A stretch of DNA of 64,000 bases, taken from NCBI GenBank assembly GCA_021018815.1, contig JAITYX010000053.1:4164001-4228000 (forward strand), in the 5' to 3' direction. This DNA comes from Talinum fruticosum (taxonomy: Eukaryota > Streptophyta > Magnoliopsida > Caryophyllales > Talinaceae). The position numbers and the translations under genes are program-made. The number at the start of each line of letters is the position of its first letter. Positions within the stretch are counted from its first letter, which is position 1. This document shows positions 11,461-22,929 of this stretch, in pieces. The notes beneath the pieces were generated by a model. The model was not told the origin of the DNA and made no database searches. It was given only the letters and a program-made list of their open reading frames with translations.

Positions 11461-12180
11461 GGGCTCAACAACTTGCTGAGGAATTCTTCTCTAAGTACGC
11501 TCAAGCCTTGCCCAAGGCTCGCAAAAACTTCTCCGTCACATAGCTAAAGTCCGAGGCCAATTGACTTCTCTGTTTCTTTTTATGAGAATCGTGTTATCTT
11601 CCTACCCCTCAAAAGAAAATCCTAACATTAAGGTTCTCAAAGTTTTGTTCGACATTTTCGAAGGGTATGAGGTCGACCTCTTCCCTTTCATAATTCAGCA
11701 GATCTCTTCAATCCCCACGGACTCGAAGAAGCCCCCTTCCTTTTGGATCCATTTTAACCAAAATCTTTGTTCACTCCGAGGTTAAACTTCTTGAGAATCC
11801 CACTAAAGTTTTGGAGCCAGCCATTTCTATCGGCGAAACACGCTTCGAATCTTGGCTATCGGAAACCGAGCCTAGTGTCCGGACTCAATCTTATGAGATC
11901 ATTCCTCTTCCTTCTCCGCCCAAGAAGAGTACACAAGAAAATCTTCTTCCGGCAGCTGGTCCTTCTTCTCAACCTCGTTCCCTCTACTCATCTCTTTGAG
12001 AAAATGACATCTCAATTCGCTAATCTAGCGAAATAGTTTCAATCAACTATGAGCGTCTTCCAAGCCTTCATACCGCTTCTAACCCGAATGCAAGTAGATG
12101 CTCGGAGGTAGATTGATCGAGTAAAACTATGACTAATGAGCTCCAAGACGCCATCGAAGGCGGGAAGAGTAGATCGGGCT
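11460..12180 (+). pseudogene. Decayed coding remnant of unknown family
   Basis: The plus strand shows a run of coding-like sequence with frame changes: AEEFFSKYAQALPKARKNF near 11475-11532, then GYEVDLFPFIIQQIS (about 11665-11710), then a Pro/Ser-rich part with SPPKKSTQENLLPAAG (about 11910-11960). No frame stays open beyond about 90 codons and there are several stops. The bulky aromatic core followed by a low-complexity tail resembles accessory frames of plant retroelements, but I cannot name the family. It ends a few hundred bases before the LTR-like border at 12616. Confidence 0.35.
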
Positions 12181-12615
12181 CCTAGAGAACTTCCTTTAGA
12201 GGAAAAAAAGAAGAAGAGTCTTCCTCGGATTAAGAGGAAGAAGCCTTAGAAGCCGCAACACGAAGAGCCCTATTAAGAGGAAATAGAAACCGCTTCTAAG
12301 GAAGTTGAATAAGTTGGCAACTCGGTGTCCCCTCCATCTCTTCATCCCCTTAAACCTATTCCAGTTGAGGGCTCGAAGTATATGAAGAAGAAGAGTAGCC
12401 ATTGATTCATCGCAGGAAAACAACTCAGTCCGCTCACTAAGAACCCTATTCATCTCTTCCTCCACCCCTACCGTCGCCCACCATGCAAGCCCGAGCTCCT
12501 CTTGTATATATCGCCAAAGGTGCAGCGCACCCAAGCCATCCTCTTCCAATCGATCTGCTGCAACCCCTTCGTAATTTTATTTTTTTATCTTGTCCAACAT
12601 TTTTGTTTCTCCTCG

Positions 12616-15123
12616 TGTAACACCCCGGTTCCCACCCTAGGAGTATTACATCGCTAGAGTTCCTCAAAAGGAACTCCCAAGGCTCATCAAGGTAATTTCT
12701 TATTTGGTTTTGAAATCTTTTAAAAATTTCGAAGAGTTCCGTTTGTAATATAACTCAACCCTTATGCTAAAAGCATTAAAAACCTGCATAAAAACCACAA
12801 TAAAACTCAACGACTCACATGGAGGAGTATATTTATAACCACGTAAACCAAATTCCAAACCAAGTTACAACTGTTGAGAGCAAAATTACTAGTGATAGGA
12901 AATTCCTGGCTGATCGAGCCACTAGTCCGGATCTCTACACATACGTCCAACTATACTATACATTATTTCGTATTTACATAAGTAACCTAATATGTACAAC
13001 ATGCTAAACCATAAAGCATATAAGGCTAAGCTTCAATCACGACCACCACCAAAATAAGCAATTCAGTCAAGGGAAGAGGGAGAACAACCATCTCGAGAGG
13101 GTACTCGCATCCGGAGAGATGTGGGGGATGAGCACCAATCCTCTCAGTAGAGAATCTTACACTTTTAAAACGGAAATTCTTTACACATACTAATGATAGT
13201 AATGAAATTGGTAAAAGTAAAATAACGTAATATAGATGTTGATACTTTTCAATAGAATCCCTGAAATATCTTATAGATTAAAGATCATAATATTTTAATC
13301 ATTCAAAACACGGTTTTGCAATCATTAACAACTCTTCCGGAATTGAATAATTTCTAGGCTGCAGACTTGAACTAGCACCTCATAGTTTCTCTTGGGCGCG
13401 ACCCCTAATAAAGGCTCGTGGAACCTATCTCTAGGAAGTTTCCGATCGGGGATCCTGATACACAAGGATCCCTTTTAGAACCCGTCCGAAGTTTCTGGTC
13501 GGGCATCCTCCCAACCGGGGACCCCGGTTAGAACCCTTCCCTAGGCATCCTCATAGGCGTGCTAAACGATCCTAACTAAGTCGATTCAAAACAATTTTGA
13601 ACATATTCACTCGTCAAGTTTGTTTCAATCAACAATCTTAAAATAATCTCAAAACAAGTTTACCACAGTAGGAGGCATAGTATAATTTGCCATCCTTCCT
13701 ACTCGATTTCACTTTTGTGGAACATATTCGCAAGTTTGAAAAACAAACATCAAGAAATCATATTTAATGCTTTATTGGTACCGGATCCAACCCAACTAAT
13801 ACTTTCATTTACATACTTGTAAGAACTTACTTGGTTTAGCAATCTTTTGCCAATACTTAACTCAATTCGATCACTTTACACTTCTCATTTTGTGCATATG
13901 CTTTCTAGCCTTCTTAACCATAATTCACGTTTTTATTTACGTATTTAGTACCTAATTGTGTGTACAATTTCCTCACTCAAACCAGATCTTGCGGCTTAGC
14001 TTATCATGTTAGAATTCACCTTATTCACTTCTCCCAGGTCACCGCTAGCCATCATTTAACACAACCGAGTCACAAACCGTAATTAATTCCACCAATCCGT
14101 AATTTCTATTTTCAGACCTTAATCACGTACCAATCGATATAGATTCCTACTTCCAGTCATGCTCCAAATCACTGCTTCCAAATATCAATAATTACCTCCT
14201 CAAAGCATAAAATTCAGAAAATCCCTAAGGGCTCAACTCAAACATTAATTCATAATTTTTACCCAAATCACAACTTCTTCATCCCTAATTGCTAACTAAA
14301 ATTTCAATACTACTCATTAGACCTAAGCTACCTAACTTCATCGAATTTCTAGGTTCTCAAATCAATCCTTAAACAACTACTAAATTCGTTCTACAGATAC
14401 GAGATACTTAATATTCACAACAAATTCGATTGAATTTCAAAATACTATAAGTTTTAGAGTATAAAACCACCCACCTCGAATTCTTAACGATTGAAGGTTT
14501 GCTGAATTGATAGGCCTAGGTCGGTCTCTTCCTCTCCCTTTTCGGCCGGACCCGGTCCCGTTCCTCACCGCCCTGTTTCACCACCTTCCTCTTTGCTTGA
14601 CGCTTGCTCTTGCTTACCGGCCGCGATCTTCTTGCTCGCTGGCTGCCTTCTTTCCATTTGCCTTCGAGCACGCCGGTTGCCGATCTCCGACCTCTTCTCT
14701 CGGCTCTTGCACTCTCTCTCTCTCTCTATTCTCCCTCTCCGCTTTCTTTCTTTTGTTTCCTCGGTTCCCATTTCTACTCCTTTCCTTTTCCGGATCCTTT
14801 TCCTCCTTCTTTTCCCCTTAATCTCTTTATCTTTCTTTTTGGTGTGGCTTGTCCATAGAATGCCAACACACCCTAATTACACTAATCTCTCATGTCACCT
14901 ACCCACGTAATTTAATCCTCTTTTTCCCTTTTCTTTTTTTTAGTTATATTTTTAGTTAGGATTATTTTATGTAGCAAAAATAGAAATAGCTAATATAAGT
15001 TGTCTCGGGTTTTAATAACTCGAGAAATCGGGAGGAAGTAGTACAATCTGTTAATTTATTTATAAAAGCACGTAAGGTCGAGAATTCATATCAATTAACC
15101 TACTTAAAATCTCGAGTCTCATA
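12616..15123 (-). repeat. Probable LTR of a TGTAACACCCC-type retroelement, minus strand
   Basis: The left border TGTAACACCCCGG is the complement of an LTR 3' end (...GGTGTTACA). Nearby CATCGCTAGAGTTCCTCAA matches CATCACTAGAGTTCTCTAA in the block beginning at 25801. Both blocks later share GATCC-rich segments and a CCACCTCGA..TTCTTA segment ahead of a pyrimidine-rich part (14510-14830 here). The right border near 15123 is inferred from a degraded terminal motif (CTCGAGTCTCATA). No target duplication is evident. The frames at 14.5-14.9 kb come from the CT-rich tract. Confidence 0.45.
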
Positions 15124-15126
15124 CCC

Positions 15127-15558
15127 TACTCCCTTTATTTTGATGAAATGTATAGGGGAGAAATAGTTAGTTTAGGGGGATTTTGGTTTTTTCTTTTTGT
15201 ATCTTTGCATTTTTTTTTTTTTGTTTATCAGCTCCTCTAGTTCAATGAAAACTTATGATATTCACTTTGTCTCGGATGCAACTTACTCTTTTGCTCCGAT
15301 ACTTACATATTCTCGCTACAGTATTCTCATATTCTATGGTATTAAATGCTCACATGTTGCTTTGATTTTAAGATATGAGTTCACACTTGGTATGTCATTT
15401 TGTTAAGATACTTAATGACATATATTTGACATATAAATTGTATACTTTGCTCTAATGACACTTTTTTAGCTTTAATTTCATTTTATCTAAGTCTTACAGA
15501 CTCTAAGATACTAACTCAACTTTCTAAGTGTTAAATGTCTCTCATTAAAAAGGGGAGA
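15127..15558 (+). mobile_element. 3' internal end of a copia-type element with purine tract
   Basis: Non-coding sequence ending in AAAAAGGGGAGAT (about 15546-15559), a polypurine tract placed directly before the LTR at 15559. The polymerase genes are missing, so this is a truncated 3' end. Confidence 0.5.
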
Positions 15559-16968
15559 TAGAAGACTCATGTATGAACTTATCTCTCCTCATGGTTTTGA
15601 AATAAAGTCATTCCTACACCTTAGAAATGTTATCTTTAAGTTTTTCATTTCGTCTAACCTACTAAGAAAGGTTTTCTTGAGTGGACACTCAATCTTGGGT
15701 TTTTTACCAAACTTAGACACAAAGCTTGCCTGAATAATTTAATGAACTTGTTGTTTCAACTGACTTATTTTATATTTCAAAACATAATTACTGCGTTAAT
15801 TCTAAAATAGCCGATTCATTTACTTGAAATTATTTTGATATGGAAAACACTAAAATTTGTTTATATGATTTCTTGAACACATTTGTCATTCGAAATAGAC
15901 ATAGATGCAATTGAAATATATTGAATATTAGACTTGAAAAATTCCATTTAATTAGATTAAAAATTTTAATTTTTAATTAATTAATTTAATTATAATCCTT
16001 GTCTAATCTTGGGCCAAAGTATTTATACTTTGAGTACTACTTGAATTTTTATTTTTTACAAGTTGCTTAAAGTTGATCAATCTGAGGTTGAAGTGAAAAA
16101 CGACTAACTTCTTACCGTTGAGAGCCGATATACGTAAAAGCACTGTTTTTAGGCAAGCTCAAACACCTTGTCGTGGCTATTTGTGACCATTTTTGGTAAA
16201 CTTCAGTCTTTGAGTCTAACAGTTGTTTTCACCCCGTTTTCATATACAACAAGTGGATAGGATTACTTTTTGAGCCTAGAACCGATGTCTACATCCACAA
16301 CGGTTTACTTTCCGAGGGCTCATACTATTCGTTACAATGACTAGTCTGTTCCTAAAAGTCAAGCCCAAGGTATAACAGCTATCCGCTATGCTCGTTTATA
16401 AATAGAAGCCTCTTTACAAGACTTACAAGATTGCTGGAAGCTTGATGAAATAATACTCTTAACTCTAATACTTCGCGTTCAATTCTTGTACTAAGTTTCT
16501 CAACTTTTTGAGTTGAACAAGAAAGTCTTGTAATCATTCTCAATTACTTATACTCATTTCTTCCGAACTTCCCTTGACCGAGTTGTAAGAGTTAACTCAA
16601 CTTAATTGTACCTACTTGTAAAGGGTATCTCAATTAGGAAGTAATAGGGCGGATAAAATAGCTTACGTGCCTAGGAAAATCTTGTATTGAATTGTCTAAG
16701 TGAACAATTTTGAGAGTGATTCCTTGTATTTTTTGGATTCAAAATAGTGGATTCAATTTGGTATCTAGATTGATACCGGCTGTGGTTTTCTGCCCTAGAG
16801 GGTTTCCACGTAAAAATCAATTGTTCTTTTCTTTATGAGTCCAATCTAGACTAAGTTTGTATTTCGAGTTCTAACTTAAGCACAAAGTTTTTATTTTTTG
16901 AAAAATTTCCTTCACACACTATTAACCCCTTTTAGGGTGACTCAAACTCTCGAGTTCAAACTTTTACA
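15559..16968 (+). repeat. Copia-type 3' LTR (same family as 47709-49284)
   Basis: The sequence from about 15560 to 16968 aligns along its length with the LTR at 47709-49284. Shared landmarks are GTCTAATCTTGGGCCAAAGT, TATAAATAGAAGCC, GTGGTTTTCTGCCC, GGGTTTCCACGTAAAA and a final TAGGGTGACTC...ACA. TATAAATAGAAGCC is the likely TATA box. The start has TA instead of TG. The 'gggtttccacgtaaa' block is typical of Ty1/copia LTR ends. It is older or more mutated than the other copy. Confidence 0.7.
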
Positions 16969-17744
16969 ATTGTCCCCCAGACCAAACTCTTTTAGTTACC
17001 TCACAATCTCTGACTAGATTCTCCAATGTCTCTCCATGCATGTCACATAAACAACAACTCCTATTATGTAAAAAACATCTCTTCTCCAAGTTAGAGCCCA
17101 CCAATAGAGCATTATGCAATAATCTCCACCCAAAAATATTTGTCTTTGGTGTCAATCTAAGTCCTCAGAATCTCCTCCAATTAAAGCCTCTCCAACCTTC
17201 ATCTTTGGTATTGTTCCCAAGGTGTAAATGGGCATAACTAGACTTAACTGTAAATTCACCAACCCTACTCCCTTGCCAAATAATCTCATTATCAGAATTA
17301 AAATCTCATAAAGGAATGCTTAACACAACATTTGTTGTAGATTTCTGAATGCGTCCCAATTATTGCCCTTTTCATTGAATAGATGTTGGACCACTGCTTC
17401 ATCTAGAATTGAACCTTTACACCTTTGTTTAAACTGTAGTGGTTGGCTCCAAACCCAATTATCAAACTTCAACCGAGTAGTTTCCTATTGTATATTCTCC
17501 AACTCAAACCTGCCTTGAAACTACTAACTACCTTGCATAAACCCTTCCAACCCCATGATCTTCTGCAACCAAAATTCCTTCTTTGAATTAACTGAATAGG
17601 AAAGGTTCGGTACCTACCTTTATACACTCTAGCAAGTAAAGAGTTTGGGTGCCTATACAACTTTCAAGCTTGCTTCATTCTCAGTGCTAGTCGCATTTTG
17701 GGAATGTCCCTCAGTCCAACTTCACCCAATTCCCTTTTTAGGAG
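16969..17744 (-). pseudogene. LINE ORF2 C-terminal remnant
   Basis: Minus-strand plant L1-type ORF2 tail. Reading down from 17744: RELGEVGLRDIPKMRLALRM, KQAWKLYRHPNSLLARVYKG (with a stop at the W), then SWGWKGLCK and LSWRIYNR. After a gap come KTNIFGWRLLHNALLVGSNL, EKRC and CCLCD...ETLENLVRDCEVTKRVW, the zf-RVT zinc-binding region. The order matches LINE ORF2 downstream of the RT core. Stops and frame changes mark it as dead. Its left end abuts the LTR end at 16968 exactly, so the LTR element probably inserted into or next to it. It is distinct from the LINE at 6.7-7.5 kb. Confidence 0.7.
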
Positions 17745-18560
17745 GTGATAAATGAGTTTTTATAAAATAAGTGGGGAAGAGGCTCCTCACACCTTAGTAA
17801 CCTCCTCTTTAAAAAATAAAAATTAGTTGAATAATAGTTGGATGGGAAAAACGAATAAAAATATGATAAAAATCCCCAAGAAAAAATATGATAAAAGAAG
17901 TATGAAAGGAAGAGAGAGAGAGAGACATGGGAAGGTAAAAACTTTGATATGATCTTGAGTTCATGGACTTGGGATCAATAAAAGGCAAAAAAATTATTTT
18001 TTTTTACCCTCCAAAACCCCTATTCCTCTTTCCCTCTACCATTTTTTTGACATGTGTGTCGGAATTACAGGTCTTGAATATACAGTATAAATGTTGGAGG
18101 GGTGGAGATGGGGTTTATATACATTTTATTTTATTTTGGTTTGTATGGGGCTAAGGTATAGAACAAAAAAGGGGGGTTTGGTGTGGCAATTGGGCAGTCG
18201 TGAACCCCCAAAAATAAGTTATTTTTATTTTTATTTTTTATCTTCTTTGGCTTTTTGGTTTTTTTGTTTTAATTAAATTGTCATTTTTTTGTATGTTTAG
18301 TATAATATTTATTATTTTTTAAGTTTTTTCTAATTATGAATATTAACACTAATAATAAAAATCTTAAACAAATATGAGCAAAAATTTGATATTATAGATT
18401 GTCTCTCGTTGATCGAGTTTAAAAAAGTGATAATCAACATCATAAGAGACACATAAATTTTGGCTCACTAATTAAGCTTAGATAAAGAAAAAAAAGTAAT
18501 ACTGACTGTATCAAATAAAGGTTGAAGTATGAGTTCGGATAAGGTAAATGAGGGTTAACA
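17745..18560. other. AT-rich stretch without recognisable gene
   Basis: Contains a short (AG)n tract (about 17910-17925) and T-rich blocks; the 60-codon frames at 17963-18276 lie in T-rich sequence and show no domain. Confidence 0.4.
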
Positions 18561-18561
18561 T

Positions 18562-19065
18562 AACTTTGGATTAATTAGGTACGGTTCGGGATTGAAATAA
18601 CTCGGGCTAATTAGGTATCTCTTAGGGTCAAAATAAATCTGGGTTAATTAGGTAGGACTCTAGGTTAAAATAATTTTGAGTTAACTAAATATGATTCAGG
18701 GTCAATTAATATGCCTTGAGGTAAAAAAAAAAAAAAAAAACTCCGGTTAATTAAATATGATTTAGATCAAAATAACTTTGGTTAATTAAAGATGATTAGA
18801 GTTAAGATAACTCCAGGTGAATTAAATTTGCCTCACGGTCAAAAATAACTCTAGTTAATTAAATATGATTGAAGGTTAAGATAACTAGTAAATTAAATAT
18901 GATTCAAGTTCAAAATAACTCTGGTTTAATTATGTATGACTTAGGGTCAAAATAACTTTGATTAATTAAATAAGACTCGTGGCCAAAATAACTCTGAGTT
19001 AATTATGTTTGAGTCATGGCTAAAATAACTCTGAATTGATTATGTATTACTCATGGTCAAAATAT
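18562..19065. repeat. Minisatellite, about 14 copies of a 35-38-bp unit
   Basis: The consensus is roughly AACTCTGGTTAATTAAATAT followed by GACTCAGGGTCAAAAT. Units are diverged (about 70-85% by eye) but keep the TTAATTA core and GGTCAAAAT end. One unit carries an A-run of about 18 (18723-18740). No coding potential. Confidence 0.9.
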
Positions 19066-19264
19066 GCATGATGATGGTGAAATTATGAATTTTAGTTTGA
19101 AAATCGTGGCGCTTAGATGCAAAACAGAAAAATATTTTGAGATCGGGTATTCACCATTGCAACGTGTTTAGAGTGAGTTTGATCATAACTTTTTCTTTTT
19201 TTGGCAAAACACTTACCTAAAATATTGAAAGGGAATGCATTAGTATAATTGATGAACTACGTAC

Positions 19265-19465
19265 AGTCACATCCAAGTATAAAAGGATGTTTCACATGCA
19301 ATTGTACAATGGGTGAAAGAGTATTTTTACAGCGGATAAAGAGGTGGGTTGCATGAATTTATATGTTGGATAAAACAATACTTAACATGCTTTTGTATAA
19401 CGGATAAAAGGGTAATTGTATAATAGATAAAGGGGTACATTGCATGCATTTATACATTGGATACT
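19265..19465. repeat. Degenerate short tandem repeat around GCATG..TTTATA..GGATAAA
   Basis: Four to five irregular copies of a motif combining GCATG, TTTATA or TTGTATAA, and GGATAAA with a following GGGT. The spacing is uneven (about 30-55 bp), so it is a decayed repeat. Confidence 0.5.
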
Positions 19466-19560
19466 TGTATCTTCACAAATTAGACCCACCAAAGAAACAC
19501 TGTCTACTTATTTTTTCTCTTATTTCTTCCAAAAAATAATTTAAAACTCTATTTAAGAAA

Positions 19561-20131
19561 TGGACCTTAAGGATGATGTTAACAATCAGTTCAAGAGAAA
19601 ACTCAAGGAGATGACGAACTCTTTCAGGTATAAAGAAGCTTTGCCTCTAATTGTTTTATTAAAAACATGAAGTTCATGTTAAGTGTTAACATTGATTGGT
19701 CTCTTAGTCATGCTTGTATATCATATTGGGATGTAGATAGACATGTTTTTAGATTTGGGGAAGAAGAAATGTGCCCTTTAGTGCAAGAAATTGAGAAAAT
19801 GTTAGGATTGGATTCTACGAGTCCTTTGATTGTCTCTTAGGTCATCATGGATATGCAAGGGAGTTGGCAGGGATACTTGGGATACCTAGTAACTTTTACA
19901 GGGAGTTATATGCATGAAAATGTTATCTTGTTAGAGAATGTTTATGAAGGATTTATACCCACTTATAGGAGTTCGTGTGAGATTGAATGTAAAGAGGCTA
20001 TGGAAAATACATACCTCTTACTAATCCTTGGGATTTTATTATTTAGGGAAAAAGTTTGGATGTGTAATTTGAGATGTCCGAGTATGGTTTCCTCTTTAAA
20101 AACTGAAGGAGGCTGGACCTTATCATACTAG
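19561..20131 (+). pseudogene. DUF7745/plant-mobile-domain-like remnant
   Basis: The start reads FKRKLKEMTNSFRYKEALPL (19590s onward); after a break come ISYWDVDRHVFRFGEEEMCP and LVQEIEKMLGL (about 19710-19810). After another break follows EIECKEAMENTYLLLILGIL (about 19980-20040). The order helical start, YWD..R.F.FGE.E.CP and E...ML matches the N-terminal part of proteins annotated DUF7745, often linked to plant mobile elements. At least two frame changes make it a remnant. Flanking sequences give no element borders. Confidence 0.45.
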
Positions 20132-21839
20132 GAGAGACCTTATTTGGGTCCGATGCATGTGTAGGTGGAAACTATTTTGTCGTGGATTTGCCCCTTCTTG
20201 GTGTATATGTGGCTTAGTGAGAAATTTAAGTTGGTAACTCCCCTAAAACTTCCTACCTTTCAAAACATTTTCTTGGTAGAGGGAGACCTCAAAAACTTTT
20301 GACTATTAAATCATCAAATTTTTGGTAGTCCATGTTTTATATGAAAGATATTAAATGGCTCAGTGTAGAGTAAGGTGATGATGACTACTCGAATCATATG
20401 ATCGAGAAGTCTTACCAGCCTTAACTATATCACCTTTTATTATCCTTGGAGAGTGCTCATCAAGTTAAGCATCACCAAATGATGTTCAGTTTCCTATTAA
20501 GAAATTCCACAACAAGGCCATTGTTGGCTCAGATTTTTAGGACCTCCATTCAATCCGGCATGGAAGGATCCCCATCTTTGTCATGAATAAGACTACCGGT
20601 ATTTATTCCGGCTAACAAATCAATTATAGTTTTTCTAGGCTCATAAATTCTCTTATCTAACCTAGTACTTCCAAGTTGAAGTTTCTTTATCAACTTGGGA
20701 CAAATGAGTTGAAGTTACGTTATCAACTCCGTCAAGGGAACGAAGTGTTTGCGAAGTAAAGAGATGATTACAAGATTTTCTCACTAAAGATTACAACTAA
20801 GAAAACTAAGAATACAGAGTAGGAGTCGCATGCTAGATGTGTAATTTAGCTCTCCTGTTTGTTAGTGAGAATCTTGTGCTAAGGCTTCTTTAAATAGTCT
20901 CGCATTGATAGGAAGTCATTACGTCTTCGTGTCTCTTAGGTAAAGCTTCTAAGTCAGCTAGTCATTATAGGAAGTCATTCCGACCATCTTGAAATAGCAG
21001 CTTGTATCTAGGTCTTACCAATAGCTATTCTATCAACTCCATAAAAATGAAATTTTAGGTAGAAAATATCGTTAGACTCGGATATAATATATTATGCAAA
21101 ACAAGCAACAAATAAGGTTGTCCGCGCTTCGAGCGAGATCTAAATTTTCCAGCTTTTCAATCTAGCAAAGCTTTAACAAGTAATGAAGCCTTTGTTTTTG
21201 CTTTGCTTTGTCATAATTCAACTTTATAAAATCAGAAAAATAATAGAGAATGGTTCTCAAAGTATAAAAATAATTTGGTCCATAATTAGATTAGGGATTA
21301 GTCCAAAGAAAGCGTTTGAAGACCAATTATCCTTAATGTATAAATCTGTAATTTTTAAGTCTAATATTCGATATATTTAAGTTCCAGATATGTAAAAACC
21401 CATATACAATATGTTCAACTTAATGGGCTTATGAATTGTTCAGACATTTTTCAATTATGCAAAGTTAATTAAATTATAGTATAGTGTTTCTAAGTTAAGA
21501 TTGATTAAGACAATTTATTCCAATTCATTTTATGAAGATTTTCATGATAAAGTTGGCATGTTAAATATGAAAGTACTTTGGCAAACTTAATGTCTAAGTC
21601 TCGACCGAGTGGGTTAATCAAACTCAGCTTTGATGACTATGTCAATTTCTAGTTTTTAAAGTAGAATTGAATTTAAGACTCGGCATATCTTCTTTCAAAA
21701 CATAAGTCTTGGCTCAGCCATGGATAAATGATGATTGTTATAAAATATGACTTAATGTTATGAATTTATTTTAGGATGCTTCTTACTTAATCCTAAATTT
21801 AGATGAATGACTTCAATTCAAAATATATAAGGGGTAAGG
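20132..21839. other. Unassigned stretch between the DUF7745-like remnant and the first copia element
   Basis: No domain recognised. 20690-21100 has a moderately GC-rich composition (GTCAAGGGAACGAAGTG, TTAAATAGTCTCGC) resembling an LTR promoter region, but I could not find a second copy. Gag and protease of the copia element should lie here and are not recognisable. Confidence 0.3.
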
Positions 21840-22910
21840 TCAATCATACCCGAGTCTTCATTGGCTTTATCCTATCAAACACAAAAATGAAGTCTCGTGA
21901 GTTATTTAGTATATTTCAAGCCTTGGTTGAAACTTGATTAATTGTAAAATTGAAATATTTCAATATGGTGGTAGGAGTGAATTTAATAAGTCTCTTGTAC
22001 TGGAGTTATTTCTTGAAAAGAGGCATTTCTTTTGAAAAATCATGTCCTGATGTGCAACAACATAATGGTGTGGCATGGCACATGCAACTATATGTTTCTA
22101 AAATGGTTCATACTTTTTTAATTGATACCTCTATGCCAAACTATTTTTGGTTAGATGTTGTCAATGCAACTATCAATAGTGTTAATAGGCTTCATACATC
22201 TATTTTACAAAACAAATTTCCTTTTGAGGTTTTATTTCCTAGAGTGCTTGATTTTTTATTTTCTTAAACCTTTTTGATGTGCTTCTTTTCTTAAATTTTT
22301 GGCCTCTTCGCAAATAAACTTTAAAGTCATTTTGTTTCTTATGTATTCCTTAAGTATGCTTCTCACTACAAGGAATATTGTTGTTTACATCCAATATTAG
22401 GAAGCATTTGTCGGTTGTAATGTTCCGATTTGACAAAAGGACTTGGCCATATGCATTTAATCTCGAAAGCATCATGCGACTAACTTCCACAAGTTTTTAC
22501 GTGTCTAGCTCTGTCGTTGTCCACTACTTCGGGTCGAATTTTAGTCCTTTTAGCTCTAGCCCGTCTATGTCACCCAACGCCCTAGTACTCGGGCCAACCT
22601 CGAATTTTAGTCCTAGGGTAGTCGTCTCACTTTGCATCTCCCCTCACTCGAATGGATAATTCCTATGTATGTCGGCCTCGCCGATGCCCGCCGAGCCCGT
22701 GTTCCTCTCTAGGCCTAGCTCAATCTCTTTTTCACTAAGGCCCATCCCTCGATCCGTGATGCTAGCCCAACCTTCTTTGATTGTCGTCCTCGTGTCCACC
22801 TCTTCTCCTAGTCAGCCTATTATTACCCTACCCGTGTTGGCTTTTTTTGGTCCGATTAACCATCATCCCATGAAGACTAGAGCTAAGTCCGACATTGTTA
22901 AATCCAAAAA
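21840..22910 (+). pseudogene. Copia integrase and IN-RT spacer, first element
   Basis: Integrase inserts retroelement cDNA into chromosomes. The visible core reads GISFEKSCPDVQQHNGVA (the QQNG-x-AE region, with the catalytic Glu lost: GVAWHMQ instead of GVAERKH), then FLIDTSMPNYFWLDVVNAT and LHTSILQNKFPFEVLF, the conserved C-terminal part. The 22669-22917 frame is a Pro/Ser-rich spacer ending INHHPMKTRAKSDI, the motif that normally precedes copia RT. Frameshifts and the lost Glu mean no activity. Confidence 0.75.
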
Positions 22911-22929
22911 TATCTAGTCCTATTCATGT

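Noticed and set aside
14507..14910. Several overlapping frames of 70-105 codons on both strands, including a basic Arg/Glu-rich one
   Set aside because: They are translations of one CT/GA-rich tract in all frames; no domain, and the tract occupies the leader position of an LTR-like block.
18721..18740. A-run considered as the poly(A) tail of a LINE or SINE
   Set aside because: It lies inside one unit of the minisatellite and no retroposon body or target duplication adjoins it.
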